Positions 27,661-36,085 of a stretch of 64,000 bases of DNA are shown here, piece after piece (positions within the stretch are counted from its first letter, which is position 1; each line of letters starts with the position of its first letter). The stretch comes from Variovorax terrae (lineage in GTDB: Bacteria; Pseudomonadota; Gammaproteobacteria; Burkholderiales; Burkholderiaceae_C), in the NCBI RefSeq assembly GCF_022809125.1, contig NZ_JALGBI010000002.1:62001-126000 (forward strand). Direction: 5' to 3'. The translations under genes were made by a program, and so were the position numbers. Under the pieces are notes generated by a model. It saw only the letters and a list, made by a program, of their open reading frames with translations. It was not told where the DNA came from and made no database searches.

Positions 27661-30012
27661 ATGCGTCTCCCACGCACGGCTGCGGCCCTGGCCGCGGTCT
27701 TTCCTCTTTCGTTCGTTGCCCCGGTGCGGGCCGCCGAGTCCCCGGCCGAACCGCCGGCGCAGACCAAGTCGCTCGGCGTCGTCACCATCCACAGCGGCCA
27801 GCCGACTTCGCTGCCCACGCAGATTCCCACCACCATGGAGGGCATCACGCGCGAGCAGATCGAGCAGACCGTCAACGCCACCGACAGCGAGGACGCGCTC
27901 AAGTACTTCCCCAGCCTGCTGGTGCGCAAGCGCTACATCGGCGACTACAACCACGCCATCCTGTCCAGCCGCGCCTCGGGCACGGGCAACAGCGCGCGCT
28001 CGGCGGTCTATGCCGACGGCATCCTGCTGTCCAACTACCTGGGCAACGGCGTCGGCGGCCTGAGTTTCCCGCCGCGCTGGGGCATGGTCACGCCCGAGGA
28101 GATCGAGCGCGTGGACGTGATGTATGGCCCGTTCTCGGCCGCCTACCCGGGCAACTCGGTGGGCGCGGTGGTGGACTACGTGACGCGCATGCCCACCAAG
28201 TTCGAGGCCCACGCGCAGATGGGGTTCACGAGCCAGCCGTTCTCGCTCTACAACACCAGCGCCACCTACCGGTCCTGGCAGACCAGCGCCTCGCTGGGCA
28301 ACAGGAGCGGCGACTGGTCGTGGTGGCTCAACGTCAACCACACCGACAGCCAGGGCCAGCCGCTGACCTTCGCGACCCGGCTCGCCAGCGCCGGCACGCC
28401 GGGCGCCGGCGGCACGCCCGTGAGCGGCGCGGTGGCCGGCCTCAACAGCGCCGGCCAGCCCTGGGTCATCCTGGGCACGGGCACCCAGTACCACACGCGC
28501 CAGGACCACCTCAAGGCCAAGCTGGCCTACGACCTCACGCCCACGGTGCGCGCCACCTACACCCTGGGCTTGTGGGAGAACCGCTCGGAAGGCCGCCCGG
28601 TGTCCTACCTGCGCAACGCGGCCGGCCAGAGCGTCACCAGCGGCGGCATCAACATCAACGGCACGGCCTTCACCGGCGCGCAGGCGCTCGCGGGCGGCGA
28701 CTTCGCGCTCACCAACCAGAGCAGCCTGCACCTGATGCACGGCCTGTCGGTCAAGAGCCACACCCAGGGCCGCTGGGACTGGGAGGCCGTGGCCAGCGTC
28801 TACGACTACCAGCGCGACACCCTGCGCCAGAATGCCGCCGCCAACCCCCTGCCCGGCGCCGCCGCCGGCGGCCCCGGCACGGTGGCCGACGGCAGCGGCA
28901 CCGGCTGGCGCAACCTGGCGCTCAAGGGCACCTGGCGCCCGCAGGGCGTGAAGGGCGCGCACATCGTGGATTTCGGCTGGCAGCTTGACGACTACACCCT
29001 GAGCTACCTCACCTCGGGCATCGCCGCCAACTGGCAGGCCGATCCGGCCGGCGCCCTCGTCAGCAACGTGCAGGGCCGCACGCAGCTGCAAAGCCTCTGG
29101 GCGCAGGACGCCTGGGCCCTGGCCGAGCGCTGGAAGACGGTGCTGGGCCTGCGCGCCGAGCAGTGGCGGGCCTTCGACGGCGCGACGGTGTTCTCGGCCG
29201 CCAGTGCGCTGGCCTACCCGGCGCGCCGCGAAACCTATCTCTCGCCCAAGGCCGCGCTGTCCTACCAGTGGGCGCCGGACCTGGTGCTCAAGGCCTCGGC
29301 CGGCCGCGCGGTGCGCATGCCCACGGTGGGCGAGCTGTACGGCGCCACCTCCACCACCAACTCGCAGTACCTCAACGACCCGAACCTGCGGCCCGAGCGC
29401 TCGGTGACCACCGAACTCTCGGCCGAGAAGGACCTGGGCAGCGCGCTGCTGCGCCTGACCTTCTTCACCGAGGACACGCACGACTCGCTGTACTCGCAGA
29501 CCACCTACGACCCGGTGGCCAACCGCAACATCAGCCGTGTGCAGAACGTGGGGCGCATCCAGACCCGGGGCCTGGAGATGGCCTACAGCGGCAGCGACGT
29601 GGGCACCAAGGGCCTGGACCTGAACGCCAGCCTCACCTATGCCGACTCCGTCATCAAGGAGAACGCCGGCTTCGTGAGCGTGCCCGGCGACACCCTGGGC
29701 AAGCAGCAGCCCAACATCCCGAAGTGGCGCGCCACCGCGCTGGCCAGCTACCGCCTCGGCGAGCGCTGGAGCGTGGCCTTCGGCGCGCGCTACAGCGGCA
29801 GCCAGTACCGCACGCTCAACAACAGCGACACCAACGGCTTCGCCTACATGGGGGTGAGCAAGTACTTCACCACCGACCTGCGCGTGCGCTATCGCATCAG
29901 CAGGCAGCTGGCCGCGAGCTTCGGCATCGACAACCTCAACAACGCCCAGTACTGGAACTTCCACCCCTACCCGCAGCGCAGCTATTCGGCCGAGCTGAAA
30001 TTCGACCTCTGA
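27661..30012 (+). CDS. TonB-dependent outer membrane receptor, probably for copper
   Basis: A 783-residue receptor. Signal peptide residues 1-24 end near APVRAAES, the plug domain spans about residues 50-165 (MEGITREQIEQTVNATDSED, then GPFSAAYPGNSVGAVVDYVT), and a 22-strand barrel ends in YSAELKFDL with the C-terminal aromatic/hydrophobic pattern needed for outer membrane insertion. The two genes after it encode YcnI and PCuAC copper proteins, so the likely cargo is copper, as for OprC/NosA receptors; this is inferred from context. CGGAG lies 11 bases before the start. Confidence 0.85.
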   Translation: MRLPRTAAALAAVFPLSFVAPVRAAESPAEPPAQTKSLGVVTIHSGQPTSLPTQIPTTMEGITREQIEQTVNATDSEDALKYFPSLLVRKRYIGDYNHAILSSRASGTGNSARSAVYADGILLSNYLGNGVGGLSFPPRWGMVTPEEIERVDVMYGPFSAAYPGNSVGAVVDYVTRMPTKFEAHAQMGFTSQPFSLYNTSATYRSWQTSASLGNRSGDWSWWLNVNHTDSQGQPLTFATRLASAGTPGAGGTPVSGAVAGLNSAGQPWVILGTGTQYHTRQDHLKAKLAYDLTPTVRATYTLGLWENRSEGRPVSYLRNAAGQSVTSGGININGTAFTGAQALAGGDFALTNQSSLHLMHGLSVKSHTQGRWDWEAVASVYDYQRDTLRQNAAANPLPGAAAGGPGTVADGSGTGWRNLALKGTWRPQGVKGAHIVDFGWQLDDYTLSYLTSGIAANWQADPAGALVSNVQGRTQLQSLWAQDAWALAERWKTVLGLRAEQWRAFDGATVFSAASALAYPARRETYLSPKAALSYQWAPDLVLKASAGRAVRMPTVGELYGATSTTNSQYLNDPNLRPERSVTTELSAEKDLGSALLRLTFFTEDTHDSLYSQTTYDPVANRNISRVQNVGRIQTRGLEMAYSGSDVGTKGLDLNASLTYADSVIKENAGFVSVPGDTLGKQQPNIPKWRATALASYRLGERWSVAFGARYSGSQYRTLNNSDTNGFAYMGVSKYFTTDLRVRYRISRQLAASFGIDNLNNAQYWNFHPYPQRSYSAELKFDL

Positions 30013-30025
30013 CAGGACGCTTCCC

Positions 30026-30565
30026 ATGACTTCATTTGCTATCAAAACCATCGCAGCCTGCGCCCTCGCGGCGGGGACCCTGGGCGCTTTTTCCACTGCC
30101 CATGCCCACATCACGCTGGAATACCAGGTGGCGCCCGCCAACAGCAGCTACAAGGCCACCTTCAAGGTCGGCCACGGCTGCGCGGGCTCGCCGATCCGCC
30201 AGATCGTCGTCACCCTGCCGCCGGGCGTGCGCGGCGCCAAGCCCATGCCCAAGCCGGGCTGGCAGATCGAGATCGAGCGCCAGCCGGCGGCCCCGGGTGC
30301 GGCCGGCGAAGCCCGCCGCATCAGCTGGACCGCCCGCACCCGCGAAGACATGCTGCCCGATGCGTACTACGATGAGTTCGTGCTGCAGGCCCGCCTGCCC
30401 GGCCAGAGCGGCGCGCTGTACTGGCCGGTCAGCCAGGTCTGCGAGCAGGGCCGCGCCGACTGGACCGAGGTGCCCGGCCCGGGCCAGAAGCTGTCCGACC
30501 TCCAGGCCCCGGCCGCCTACCTCGAGATCCTGCCGGCCGAGGGCGGCGGCGGCCATCAGCACTGA
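30026..30565 (+). CDS. ycnI: YcnI-domain (DUF1775) periplasmic copper protein
   Basis: A 179-residue exported protein. Signal peptide cleavage after AHA (residue 27) would leave His28 as the mature N-terminus (HITLEYQV). YcnI proteins use an N-terminal His and a Trp to bind Cu(II), and Trp candidates are present. The DUF1775 domain fills the rest, and the C-terminus GGGHQH is His-rich. Signal-peptide residues 4-24 are encoded by a family A repeat. It lies between the TonB receptor and the PCuAC gene, with 13 bases to the receptor stop. Confidence 0.87.
   Translation: MTSFAIKTIAACALAAGTLGAFSTAHAHITLEYQVAPANSSYKATFKVGHGCAGSPIRQIVVTLPPGVRGAKPMPKPGWQIEIERQPAAPGAAGEARRISWTARTREDMLPDAYYDEFVLQARLPGQSGALYWPVSQVCEQGRADWTEVPGPGQKLSDLQAPAAYLEILPAEGGGGHQH
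30036..30096 (+). repeat. Family A repeat encoding the YcnI signal peptide
   Basis: TTGCTATCAAAACCATCGC, then AGCCTGCGCCCTCGCGG, then GGGCGCTTTTTCC. It belongs to the A2 subtype, also seen in phaM. Read in frame it gives a hydrophobic stretch rich in Ala, Ile and Leu that forms most of the export signal. Confidence 0.7.
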
Positions 30566-30614
30566 AGCCGTGCCCCGTCCCTTTTTTTCAACTTCATTGA
30601 TATCGGAGAACACC

Positions 30615-31112
30615 ATGAAATCGACTTCCCTCCTGGCCGGCCTGGCCCTGGGCTTCGGCCTGATCGCGGGCGCCGTGGCGCAGCCGGCCGCCACCGGCAT
30701 CACCGTGGACGGCGCCTGGGCGCGCGCCAGCGTGCAGGGGCAGAAAGCCTCGGGCGCCTTCATGAAGCTCACCTCGAAGGAGGCCACCCGGCTGGTGGCC
30801 GTCTCGACGCCGGTGGCCGGCGTGGCCGAGGTGCACGAGATGAAGATGGAGGGCGACGTGATGAAGATGCGTGCCCTGCCCGGGCTCGACCTGCCCGCGG
30901 GCCAGACCGTCGAGCTCAAGCCCGGCGGCTACCACGTGATGCTGATGGACCTCAAGGCGCCGCTGGCCAAGGGCACGAGCGTGCCGCTGACGCTGACCTT
31001 CAAGGATGCCAAGGGCGCCGACAGCAAGCTCGAGATCCAGGTGCCCGTGGCCACGGCGGCGCCGGGCGCGATGCCGGGCATGGGCGGCGGCATGGCCGGC
31101 CACAAGCACTGA
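30615..31112 (+). CDS. PCu(A)C-family periplasmic copper chaperone
   Basis: A 165-residue exported protein with a signal peptide (residues 1-22, ending AVAQ). The H-M...H-x-M copper motif is present: HEMKMEG, MKMRALPG and, 20-odd residues on, GGYHVMLMDL. A Met/Gly/His tail (PGMGGGMAGHKH) may bind more metal. PCuAC proteins carry Cu(I) to cytochrome oxidase or receive it from importers. Start ATG 30615 follows GGAGA. It is the last gene of the copper cluster. Confidence 0.88.
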   Translation: MKSTSLLAGLALGFGLIAGAVAQPAATGITVDGAWARASVQGQKASGAFMKLTSKEATRLVAVSTPVAGVAEVHEMKMEGDVMKMRALPGLDLPAGQTVELKPGGYHVMLMDLKAPLAKGTSVPLTLTFKDAKGADSKLEIQVPVATAAPGAMPGMGGGMAGHKH

Positions 31113-31222
31113 AGGCTGGCGGGCTACTGCGGGGCCGGCGCGCCGGGCAAGGCCGGGCATCGCTCGCGCCACGAGAGCCGAATGGACCCGTGGAGTGATG
31201 GCCGCCTTGAAGGGCGCACCCG

Positions 31223-31558
31223 TCATCCTCCGAGAGCGTGGCCAACCGAAATCGACCCAAAGCCCGTCAACGCCGCGAGAACGCAGGCCGCCATCACCGC
31301 TCTCGCGGCGCTCGCACTCACGGGCGCAACGGATCGGCCTGTTGTCAGCACAAGCCGCCGCTGCCGACCGAATCCGAACGTCGCTGCGGCCGCGATCAGC
31401 AGCATGCACGACAGGCCGAGGAGAGGCAGGGACTCGCTCGCGTAGCCCACGCGCAGGTTGAGCACGCCGTTGAGCAACAGGCCCGAAGCCGTGCGCGTCC
31501 AGGACAGAGACGTGCGTTCCGGCTGCAGTCCTGGGTCTCTGGAGAGGGGTGGCCTCAC
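31223..31558 (-). CDS. yidG: YidG-like DUF202 membrane protein
   Basis: A 111-residue protein with three hydrophobic segments and the DUF202 signature DPGLQPERTSLSWTRT, as in E. coli YidG. Function is unknown. Start GTG 31558 overlaps the stop of the upstream yidH-like gene as GTGA, so translation is probably coupled. Base composition from here to about 35.9 kb is visibly less GC-rich than elsewhere. Confidence 0.82.
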   Translation of the reverse strand: MRPPLSRDPGLQPERTSLSWTRTASGLLLNGVLNLRVGYASESLPLLGLSCMLLIAAAATFGFGRQRRLVLTTGRSVAPVSASAARAVMAACVLAALTGFGSISVGHALGG

Positions 31559-32019
31559 GATTGGATCCCGATGATTGAGGCTGTGATGAGCACCGCGAGC
31601 GCGGCGCTCGTGGCGAGAACGGCCCCGGCCAGCCAGGCAAGAACGCGCGAGTGTGGGAGCGGCGACTTGTGACGCATGGCGATTTCGTTGTGCTGCCAGC
31701 GCCGGTACGCCATCACGCTCAGCATGGCCGCGAGCAGGCATAGTGCACTTGCCACGAGTACCACCAACAGGTGCGGGCGCAGCTTCGTGGAAAACTGATC
31801 CAGCAGCACGCCCGCCGCGAGGACTGCGAGTGCTGTCCGGATCCACGCAAGAAATGTGCGCTCGTTGGCGAGCGTGAAACGATAGTCGGGCTCTTCGCCC
31901 GTCGTTCGCCACTCAGGTTCGCGCGCGCGCTGCGCATCCATTCGATTGCCGGAACGAAGGTGGTTCATCTCTCGTGTTGGTTGATCATGCCGATCCATGG
32001 GGGCGTGAGGAATCGCCAT
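31555..32019 (-). CDS. yidH: YidH-like DUF202 membrane protein
   Basis: A 154-residue membrane protein. After a charged N-terminal tail of about 48 residues comes the YidH signature PDYRFTLANERTFLAWIRTA, followed by three membrane segments. It is about 40 residues longer than E. coli YidH because of the tail. Start ATG 32019 follows GGAG by 9 bases. It forms a pair with yidG; function unknown. The 217 bp upstream, to the aconitase X gene, hold no gene I can support. Confidence 0.83.
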   Translation of the reverse strand: MAIPHAPMDRHDQPTREMNHLRSGNRMDAQRAREPEWRTTGEEPDYRFTLANERTFLAWIRTALAVLAAGVLLDQFSTKLRPHLLVVLVASALCLLAAMLSVMAYRRWQHNEIAMRHKSPLPHSRVLAWLAGAVLATSAALAVLITASIIGIQS

Positions 32020-32236
32020 GGCACGTGTCTCCTCGACCACCACGATTCAGCGGCGGCTGCCTGCTGCGGGCCAAGCTGACGATGGGCTGGACTGTCGACC
32101 TCCGCGCCGAAGACCGCTCGCCCGGGTGGCGCGAAGCATCCGGGCAGCGTCGGCCACCTTGTCGTTCGACTCCATGGCGGTCCGAAGAGGGCTGCGCGGC
32201 TTGGGGCGCCATGCCAAGCCGCGTCAAAAGTATCGC

Positions 32237-32710
32237 CTAGAGAAGACCGTGGATTTTCCGGGTGTCCGGGGCGCCTGGCGCTTCGGCCGGATACTCGCTC
32301 GGGTCCAATACACGGATGGTGAACGTGTCGGGATCAACCTCCACCATGGCCCCATGAGGAATCTGAGCGGTGATGTCAACGTCGAAGCCCGCCAGCATCG
32401 TGACGTCGCCCAGCGCCGCACCTTGAGCGAGGATGGTGTTGACCGTGTTGAAGACGATGGCCGACGGCACCATGTTGCGAGAGCGCATCTCGTGAAGCAT
32501 CCAGGCCGTGGCGACACCGCCCTTGGCCGTGTCGAGGACGAGGATCTTGTCAACATAGGATTGGCCGACGAGCTTGTGCGCCGGCCGCGAGAAGACGCCC
32601 TGCAGCCGATTCAAGTCGTAGCGCGCGGAGAGCCCATCATGGGCGACGAGCGCCTGGCCGATGACGCGCCGACCCATCGCGTGGCGGGATTGGTATCTGG
32701 TGGTGCTCAT
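32237..32710 (-). CDS. Aconitase X small (swivel) subunit, DUF126
   Basis: A 157-residue protein of the aconitase X swivel domain family, with the motif GGVATAWMLHEMRSR and the IPHGAMVEVD region. It pairs with the large subunit encoded just upstream; in many organisms the two are fused. Start ATG 32710 overlaps the large-subunit stop as ATGA. Bacterial relatives dehydrate cis-3-hydroxy-L-proline; archaeal ones act on mevalonate phosphates. Which substrate applies here is not shown. Confidence 0.87.
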   Translation of the reverse strand: MSTTRYQSRHAMGRRVIGQALVAHDGLSARYDLNRLQGVFSRPAHKLVGQSYVDKILVLDTAKGGVATAWMLHEMRSRNMVPSAIVFNTVNTILAQGAALGDVTMLAGFDVDITAQIPHGAMVEVDPDTFTIRVLDPSEYPAEAPGAPDTRKIHGLL

Positions 32711-33936
32711 TGCAGTTCTCCCGATTCGGCGGCACTGACGCAGGCTTGCATGGAGGCAAGCATCGGCACGTAGCCATAGCCGCCCAGAATGTTGACCAGC
32801 TTGGCGCTGTTGGTCGCCAGGCGCTTCCATCCTTTTGCCTCGCTCATTTCACGCGCATAGGACTGGTAGAAACACATCCCCGCGAGGACCGTGCCGCCCG
32901 CCTCTTCAATTGCCTTGGTGTAGCCGAAGCGATCGCAGTCCGGTTTGACCTGGGGGCTGGTGACTGCCAGCAGCGGACGCTTGAAGTTCCTGCCTTCGCA
33001 AAGCCTGGCCAGGTCTCGCAGCTCGAAGATGCTCAGCTGCGGTGCGGAGAAGACCACCACGTCGATGCCGGCATCGACCAGGTAGCTTTGCTTGAGGGCG
33101 TTCACATCGGATTCGCCGATCCGGTGGGTCACCGCCAGCTTGTCGCCGCCCACGTCGGAGAGCCGCAGGGCCTCGGGCGTGATACCCAGGAGGTGGAACA
33201 AGGCGGTCGAACCGAAGCTCGCCATTGCCGCGCCGAAGTGCTTGAGTTCGTCCGAGGTCGGAGCGGTTTCCAGGCCCTCCACCAGAGGGACTTGCCAATA
33301 GTTGTTGGAAAGCCGGCCGACGATCCCGCCCAGTGCGCCCCAGTCGTCAAGTGTGCGCGGCGTCCAGTCCGTACGGATGCGCAGCGTGGCTTGGCGATGG
33401 CTGTCAAGGTGGTATCCGTATCGTGGCGTACGGCCGGTGAGGCCGGCCGACAGCGCGGAGGGACCGCCTTCGAAATTCGAACGCGCGCCTCCCACCGAAT
33501 TGGAGTAGATGACCACACCCGTGTCACCGAATGCGACATGTTCGCCGCGCGTTGCTGCCAGCACGGTCTGGTAGTTGATGCAGGTATCGGTCATGCTGAC
33601 CCCGAGCCGGGTGAACGCTTCGATCGCGCGCCGCTCAAGCTCGAGCATCCAGTCCGCCTGGCCCAGGAGCGAGGCCTTCTCGAAATCCGTGCCGCGTGGA
33701 TCGGTGATGGTCGGGATCCGGACTCCCGCCTCGCCCGCATCGGCCAGCTTCTCCAGCCACATGACGCCGGCCTGGCCGAGGCTTTCGGTATCGGCCATGA
33801 TGTGCGCTTGCGTGACCGGTACGAAGTCCTCTGCCTTGAAGAAGCGTCCAACCTTGATCTGGTGCTCTATGGCGATCTTGGCGACACTTCCGGCTTCGCC
33901 GGCGAGCATCGCCTGCTCTTCATCGTTGAGTCTCAT
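32707..33936 (-). CDS. Aconitase X catalytic subunit, DUF521
   Basis: A 409-residue aconitase X large subunit, a Fe-S dehydratase. Conserved Cys are present in SMTDTCINYQTV and LAGMCFYQ, and the Ser/Asn-rich segment YSNSVGGARSNFEGGPSAL is typical. It starts 4 bases after the Bug receptor gene ends, with its GGAG inside that gene's last codons, so they share one transcript. With a GntR regulator and a solute receptor it makes a small catabolic cassette, probably for a hydroxyproline-like or hydroxy-acid substrate. Confidence 0.88.
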   Translation of the reverse strand: MRLNDEEQAMLAGEAGSVAKIAIEHQIKVGRFFKAEDFVPVTQAHIMADTESLGQAGVMWLEKLADAGEAGVRIPTITDPRGTDFEKASLLGQADWMLELERRAIEAFTRLGVSMTDTCINYQTVLAATRGEHVAFGDTGVVIYSNSVGGARSNFEGGPSALSAGLTGRTPRYGYHLDSHRQATLRIRTDWTPRTLDDWGALGGIVGRLSNNYWQVPLVEGLETAPTSDELKHFGAAMASFGSTALFHLLGITPEALRLSDVGGDKLAVTHRIGESDVNALKQSYLVDAGIDVVVFSAPQLSIFELRDLARLCEGRNFKRPLLAVTSPQVKPDCDRFGYTKAIEEAGGTVLAGMCFYQSYAREMSEAKGWKRLATNSAKLVNILGGYGYVPMLASMQACVSAAESGELQ

Positions 33937-33940
33937 GCTT

Positions 33941-34924
33941 TCACTCCAGGGTTAGGCCAGAGGTGCGCACGGCGGCGCCCCACTTGGCAGTCTCATCCCG
34001 CTGCAACTGCGCAAGCGGTACGTTCAGGGGCTGGACACCCATATTGCCCAGGCCACGTTCGAACTCGGGGCTTTTCGTCAAGCGTTGGATCTCATTCACG
34101 AGGCGCGTGGTTACGTGAGGCGGCATCCGCGCCGGTCCATAGACCGCCCACCAGGCGACCATCTCAAAATCGGGAATGACACTCTCTGCGACCGTGGGAA
34201 TGGTTGGCACGGCCGTGGCGCGTTGGCGGCTGGTGACGCCGAGAATCTTGAGCTTCCCCGCTTGCACATGGGGCAAGACCGACTGGAGCGGATCAAACAT
34301 CACCTGGATCGTCCCGCCCAGAAGGTCCGTCACTGCCGGGGCGCTGCCTTTGTATGGCACATGGCGAAGCTTGATGCCCGCGCCAGAACAGAACATGGCG
34401 CCGGCGAGATGGCCTGGTGTGCCGTTGCCAGCAGACCCGTACGTCAGCGTGTCCGGTTGTGCCTTGGCTTTTGCCACGAGATCGGCAAGTGAATTGATTC
34501 CCGTCGCAGGATTCACCACGACGGCGACGGGCGCGCTGGCGACAGTCGCCAACGGTGTGAAGTCGGCAACCGGGTCGTAACCCATTTTCTTGTAGAGCGC
34601 CGGGTTGATCGCACTTGTCCCGACGGTCCCCATGAACAGCGTGTATCCATCCGGACTGGAGGCGGCCACGCTGCTGGCGCCGATGCCGCCGCCTGCTCCG
34701 CCGCGGTTGTCGATGTAGACCTGTTGGCCCAAGGAGTCGCCTAGCAGCTTGGCAAAAGGCCGCGCCACGATGTCTGTTGGCCCGCCGGCCGGAAAGGGGA
34801 CGACCATGCGCAGGGGCTTGGAGGGAAAGCCTTCTGCCAAGGCCCGCCATGGTGCGAGGGCAGCCACGGCTCCCGCAGCCGCCGGAAGCTTCAGCAATAG
34901 GCGACGAAATCGATCGTTGTTCAT
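33941..34924 (-). CDS. Bug/TctC-family periplasmic solute receptor
   Basis: A 327-residue tripartite tricarboxylate transport receptor. The signal peptide (residues about 1-30, MNNDRFRRLLLKLPAAAGA to ALAEG) may be Tat-like, though it has only RR-LLL rather than a full motif. The mature domain begins FPSKPLRMVVPFPAGGPTD, the Bug signature. No TctA/TctB membrane genes are nearby, as usual for orphan Bug receptors. It probably binds the substrate of the aconitase X pair. Confidence 0.9.
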   Translation of the reverse strand: MNNDRFRRLLLKLPAAAGAVAALAPWRALAEGFPSKPLRMVVPFPAGGPTDIVARPFAKLLGDSLGQQVYIDNRGGAGGGIGASSVAASSPDGYTLFMGTVGTSAINPALYKKMGYDPVADFTPLATVASAPVAVVVNPATGINSLADLVAKAKAQPDTLTYGSAGNGTPGHLAGAMFCSGAGIKLRHVPYKGSAPAVTDLLGGTIQVMFDPLQSVLPHVQAGKLKILGVTSRQRATAVPTIPTVAESVIPDFEMVAWWAVYGPARMPPHVTTRLVNEIQRLTKSPEFERGLGNMGVQPLNVPLAQLQRDETAKWGAAVRTSGLTLE

Positions 34925-34967
34925 TGTGGGGTCTCCATCGTTGGGGGTGAGGGCGTCATGACCTCTG

Positions 34968-35765
34968 TCAAGAAACCATGGCCGGCTGAATGGCTGACGC
35001 GAGTTGCATGGGCCCGGGGACACTCATGCGGAACGTGTAGCGCTCCGGCACGATGTAGATGCGCATGTGCTCGCACGGGGCGCCAGATACGGCGAATGAA
35101 GTTCGTTGCATCAGAAGCACGTGACTGCGTGGAGGCAGGCCCAGTTCGGCGGAGATCCTGTTTTTCGGCTTCGCGCACTGAATGGCGATGTCTGCTCGAC
35201 CGATCCGAAGGCCAAGGAACTGCTGAAGGATGTCGTACACCGACAGGCGTTCCGCCCGCACTGGACCGACTGCTTCTGCTTCGGCAGGAAGGTAGGCCTC
35301 GACAACGGCAAAGGCTTCGCCGTCAACGCAGTAGCGCCTGCGCAGGCGCACTGGCAAATTGAGGCCTGTTGGCAGCTGGCCGTCGATCCGGCCTGCCGAT
35401 GCAGAAAACTCCAGCAGCTCCGTCTCCGGCTCGATACCTTGCAGGCGCAAGGCCTCCTGGAACCCTTGCAGGCTGGAGAGATCCTGCTGAAACGACGCCC
35501 GCGAGACGAAGGTTCCCTTCCCCCTCCTCGACACAACCTGGCCATTGCGAGTCAGCAGCTGGATCGCTTGTCGAACCGTGACGCGGCTGATTCCGAAGTC
35601 GCTCATCAGCCTCGCTTCCGGCGGGAGTTGCTGGCCGGGGCCGTAGGTCCCGCTGGAAATCGCATCGGCAAGCCGGTTGGCCAGCTGGACATAAAGCGGG
35701 TCAGCGCTTGAGGCATCCAGCGGCTTGTCCATGGCCTGCGAACGGGAAGTGATTGGCTTGGTCAT
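34968..35765 (-). CDS. GntR/HutC-family regulator with UTRA domain
   Basis: A 265-residue regulator. The GntR winged helix (PLYVQLANRLADAISSGTYG, then SRVTVRQAIQLL, residues about 23-90) is followed by a UTRA ligand domain of HutC type. It is the first gene of the minus-strand unit with the Bug receptor and aconitase X subunits, and probably represses it until substrate binds. Start ATG 35765 is used; ATG 35732 is also possible. Confidence 0.88.
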   Translation of the reverse strand: MTKPITSRSQAMDKPLDASSADPLYVQLANRLADAISSGTYGPGQQLPPEARLMSDFGISRVTVRQAIQLLTRNGQVVSRRGKGTFVSRASFQQDLSSLQGFQEALRLQGIEPETELLEFSASAGRIDGQLPTGLNLPVRLRRRYCVDGEAFAVVEAYLPAEAEAVGPVRAERLSVYDILQQFLGLRIGRADIAIQCAKPKNRISAELGLPPRSHVLLMQRTSFAVSGAPCEHMRIYIVPERYTFRMSVPGPMQLASAIQPAMVS

Positions 35766-35800
35766 GACATGTATTTTGTTGTATTAAAACGTATTGGTCA
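35766..35800. promoter_or_regulatory. Candidate GntR operator with phased GTATT repeats
   Basis: GTATT occurs at 35771, 35781 and 35791, exactly 10 bases apart and so on one face of the helix, directly upstream of the GntR start. The stretch is AT-rich and likely holds the promoter. Operator role is inferred from position and spacing. Confidence 0.45.
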
Positions 35801-35920
35801 AGGCTGAATGTGGTTGATGCAATCAGGGCCATGTTTTCAACCTTGCTTTTCCGCCCGGTGCCTGCCGGACACGCGTCTTTGCCAAACGGCAACGCCGAGC
35901 GCCGTGGTCCGCCGTCGCCC

Positions 35921-36046
35921 ATCCTGAAGGCGCTTCACGCCAGCCTGCCCGGCCACCTCCTGCTCTGGCAGTCTGAAGACGCCACGCCCTGCGAATGCGA
36001 CGGTCGCCCGGGCCCGCCCATCGCCAGTCGCGCGGTCTTGGAGTAA
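35921..36046 (+). pseudogene. Decayed glcD N-terminal fragment
   Basis: In frame this segment reads ILKALHASLPGHLLLWQSED then ATPCECDG, which aligns with AALQAVLPAHALLWTGED then TTPYECDG near the N-terminus of the intact GlcD at 6.2-7.7 kb. Similarity stops after ECDG, and a stop codon follows at 36044-36046. Only about 30 residues of match remain out of 500. It lies between the GntR gene and phaM, at the edge of the less GC-rich block. Confidence 0.6.
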
Positions 36047-36085
36047 GCTGTCATGGCGCAGTAAAACAACGACCCAGGAGCGGCC

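Noticed and set aside
27028..30141. A 1037-codon open frame on the minus strand
   Set aside because: It lies opposite the enoyl-CoA hydratase end, the DUF2946 gene and the TonB receptor, and its translation is low-complexity Ala/Arg/Gly/His/Val without a domain.
31113..31222. Possible short gene between the PCuAC gene and yidG
   Set aside because: Only 110 bases, no ribosome binding site or family resemblance, and no terminator hairpin that I could call with confidence.
32020..32236. Small open frames upstream of yidH
   Set aside because: Arg/Gly/Pro-rich translations without any family signal; more likely leader or intergenic DNA.
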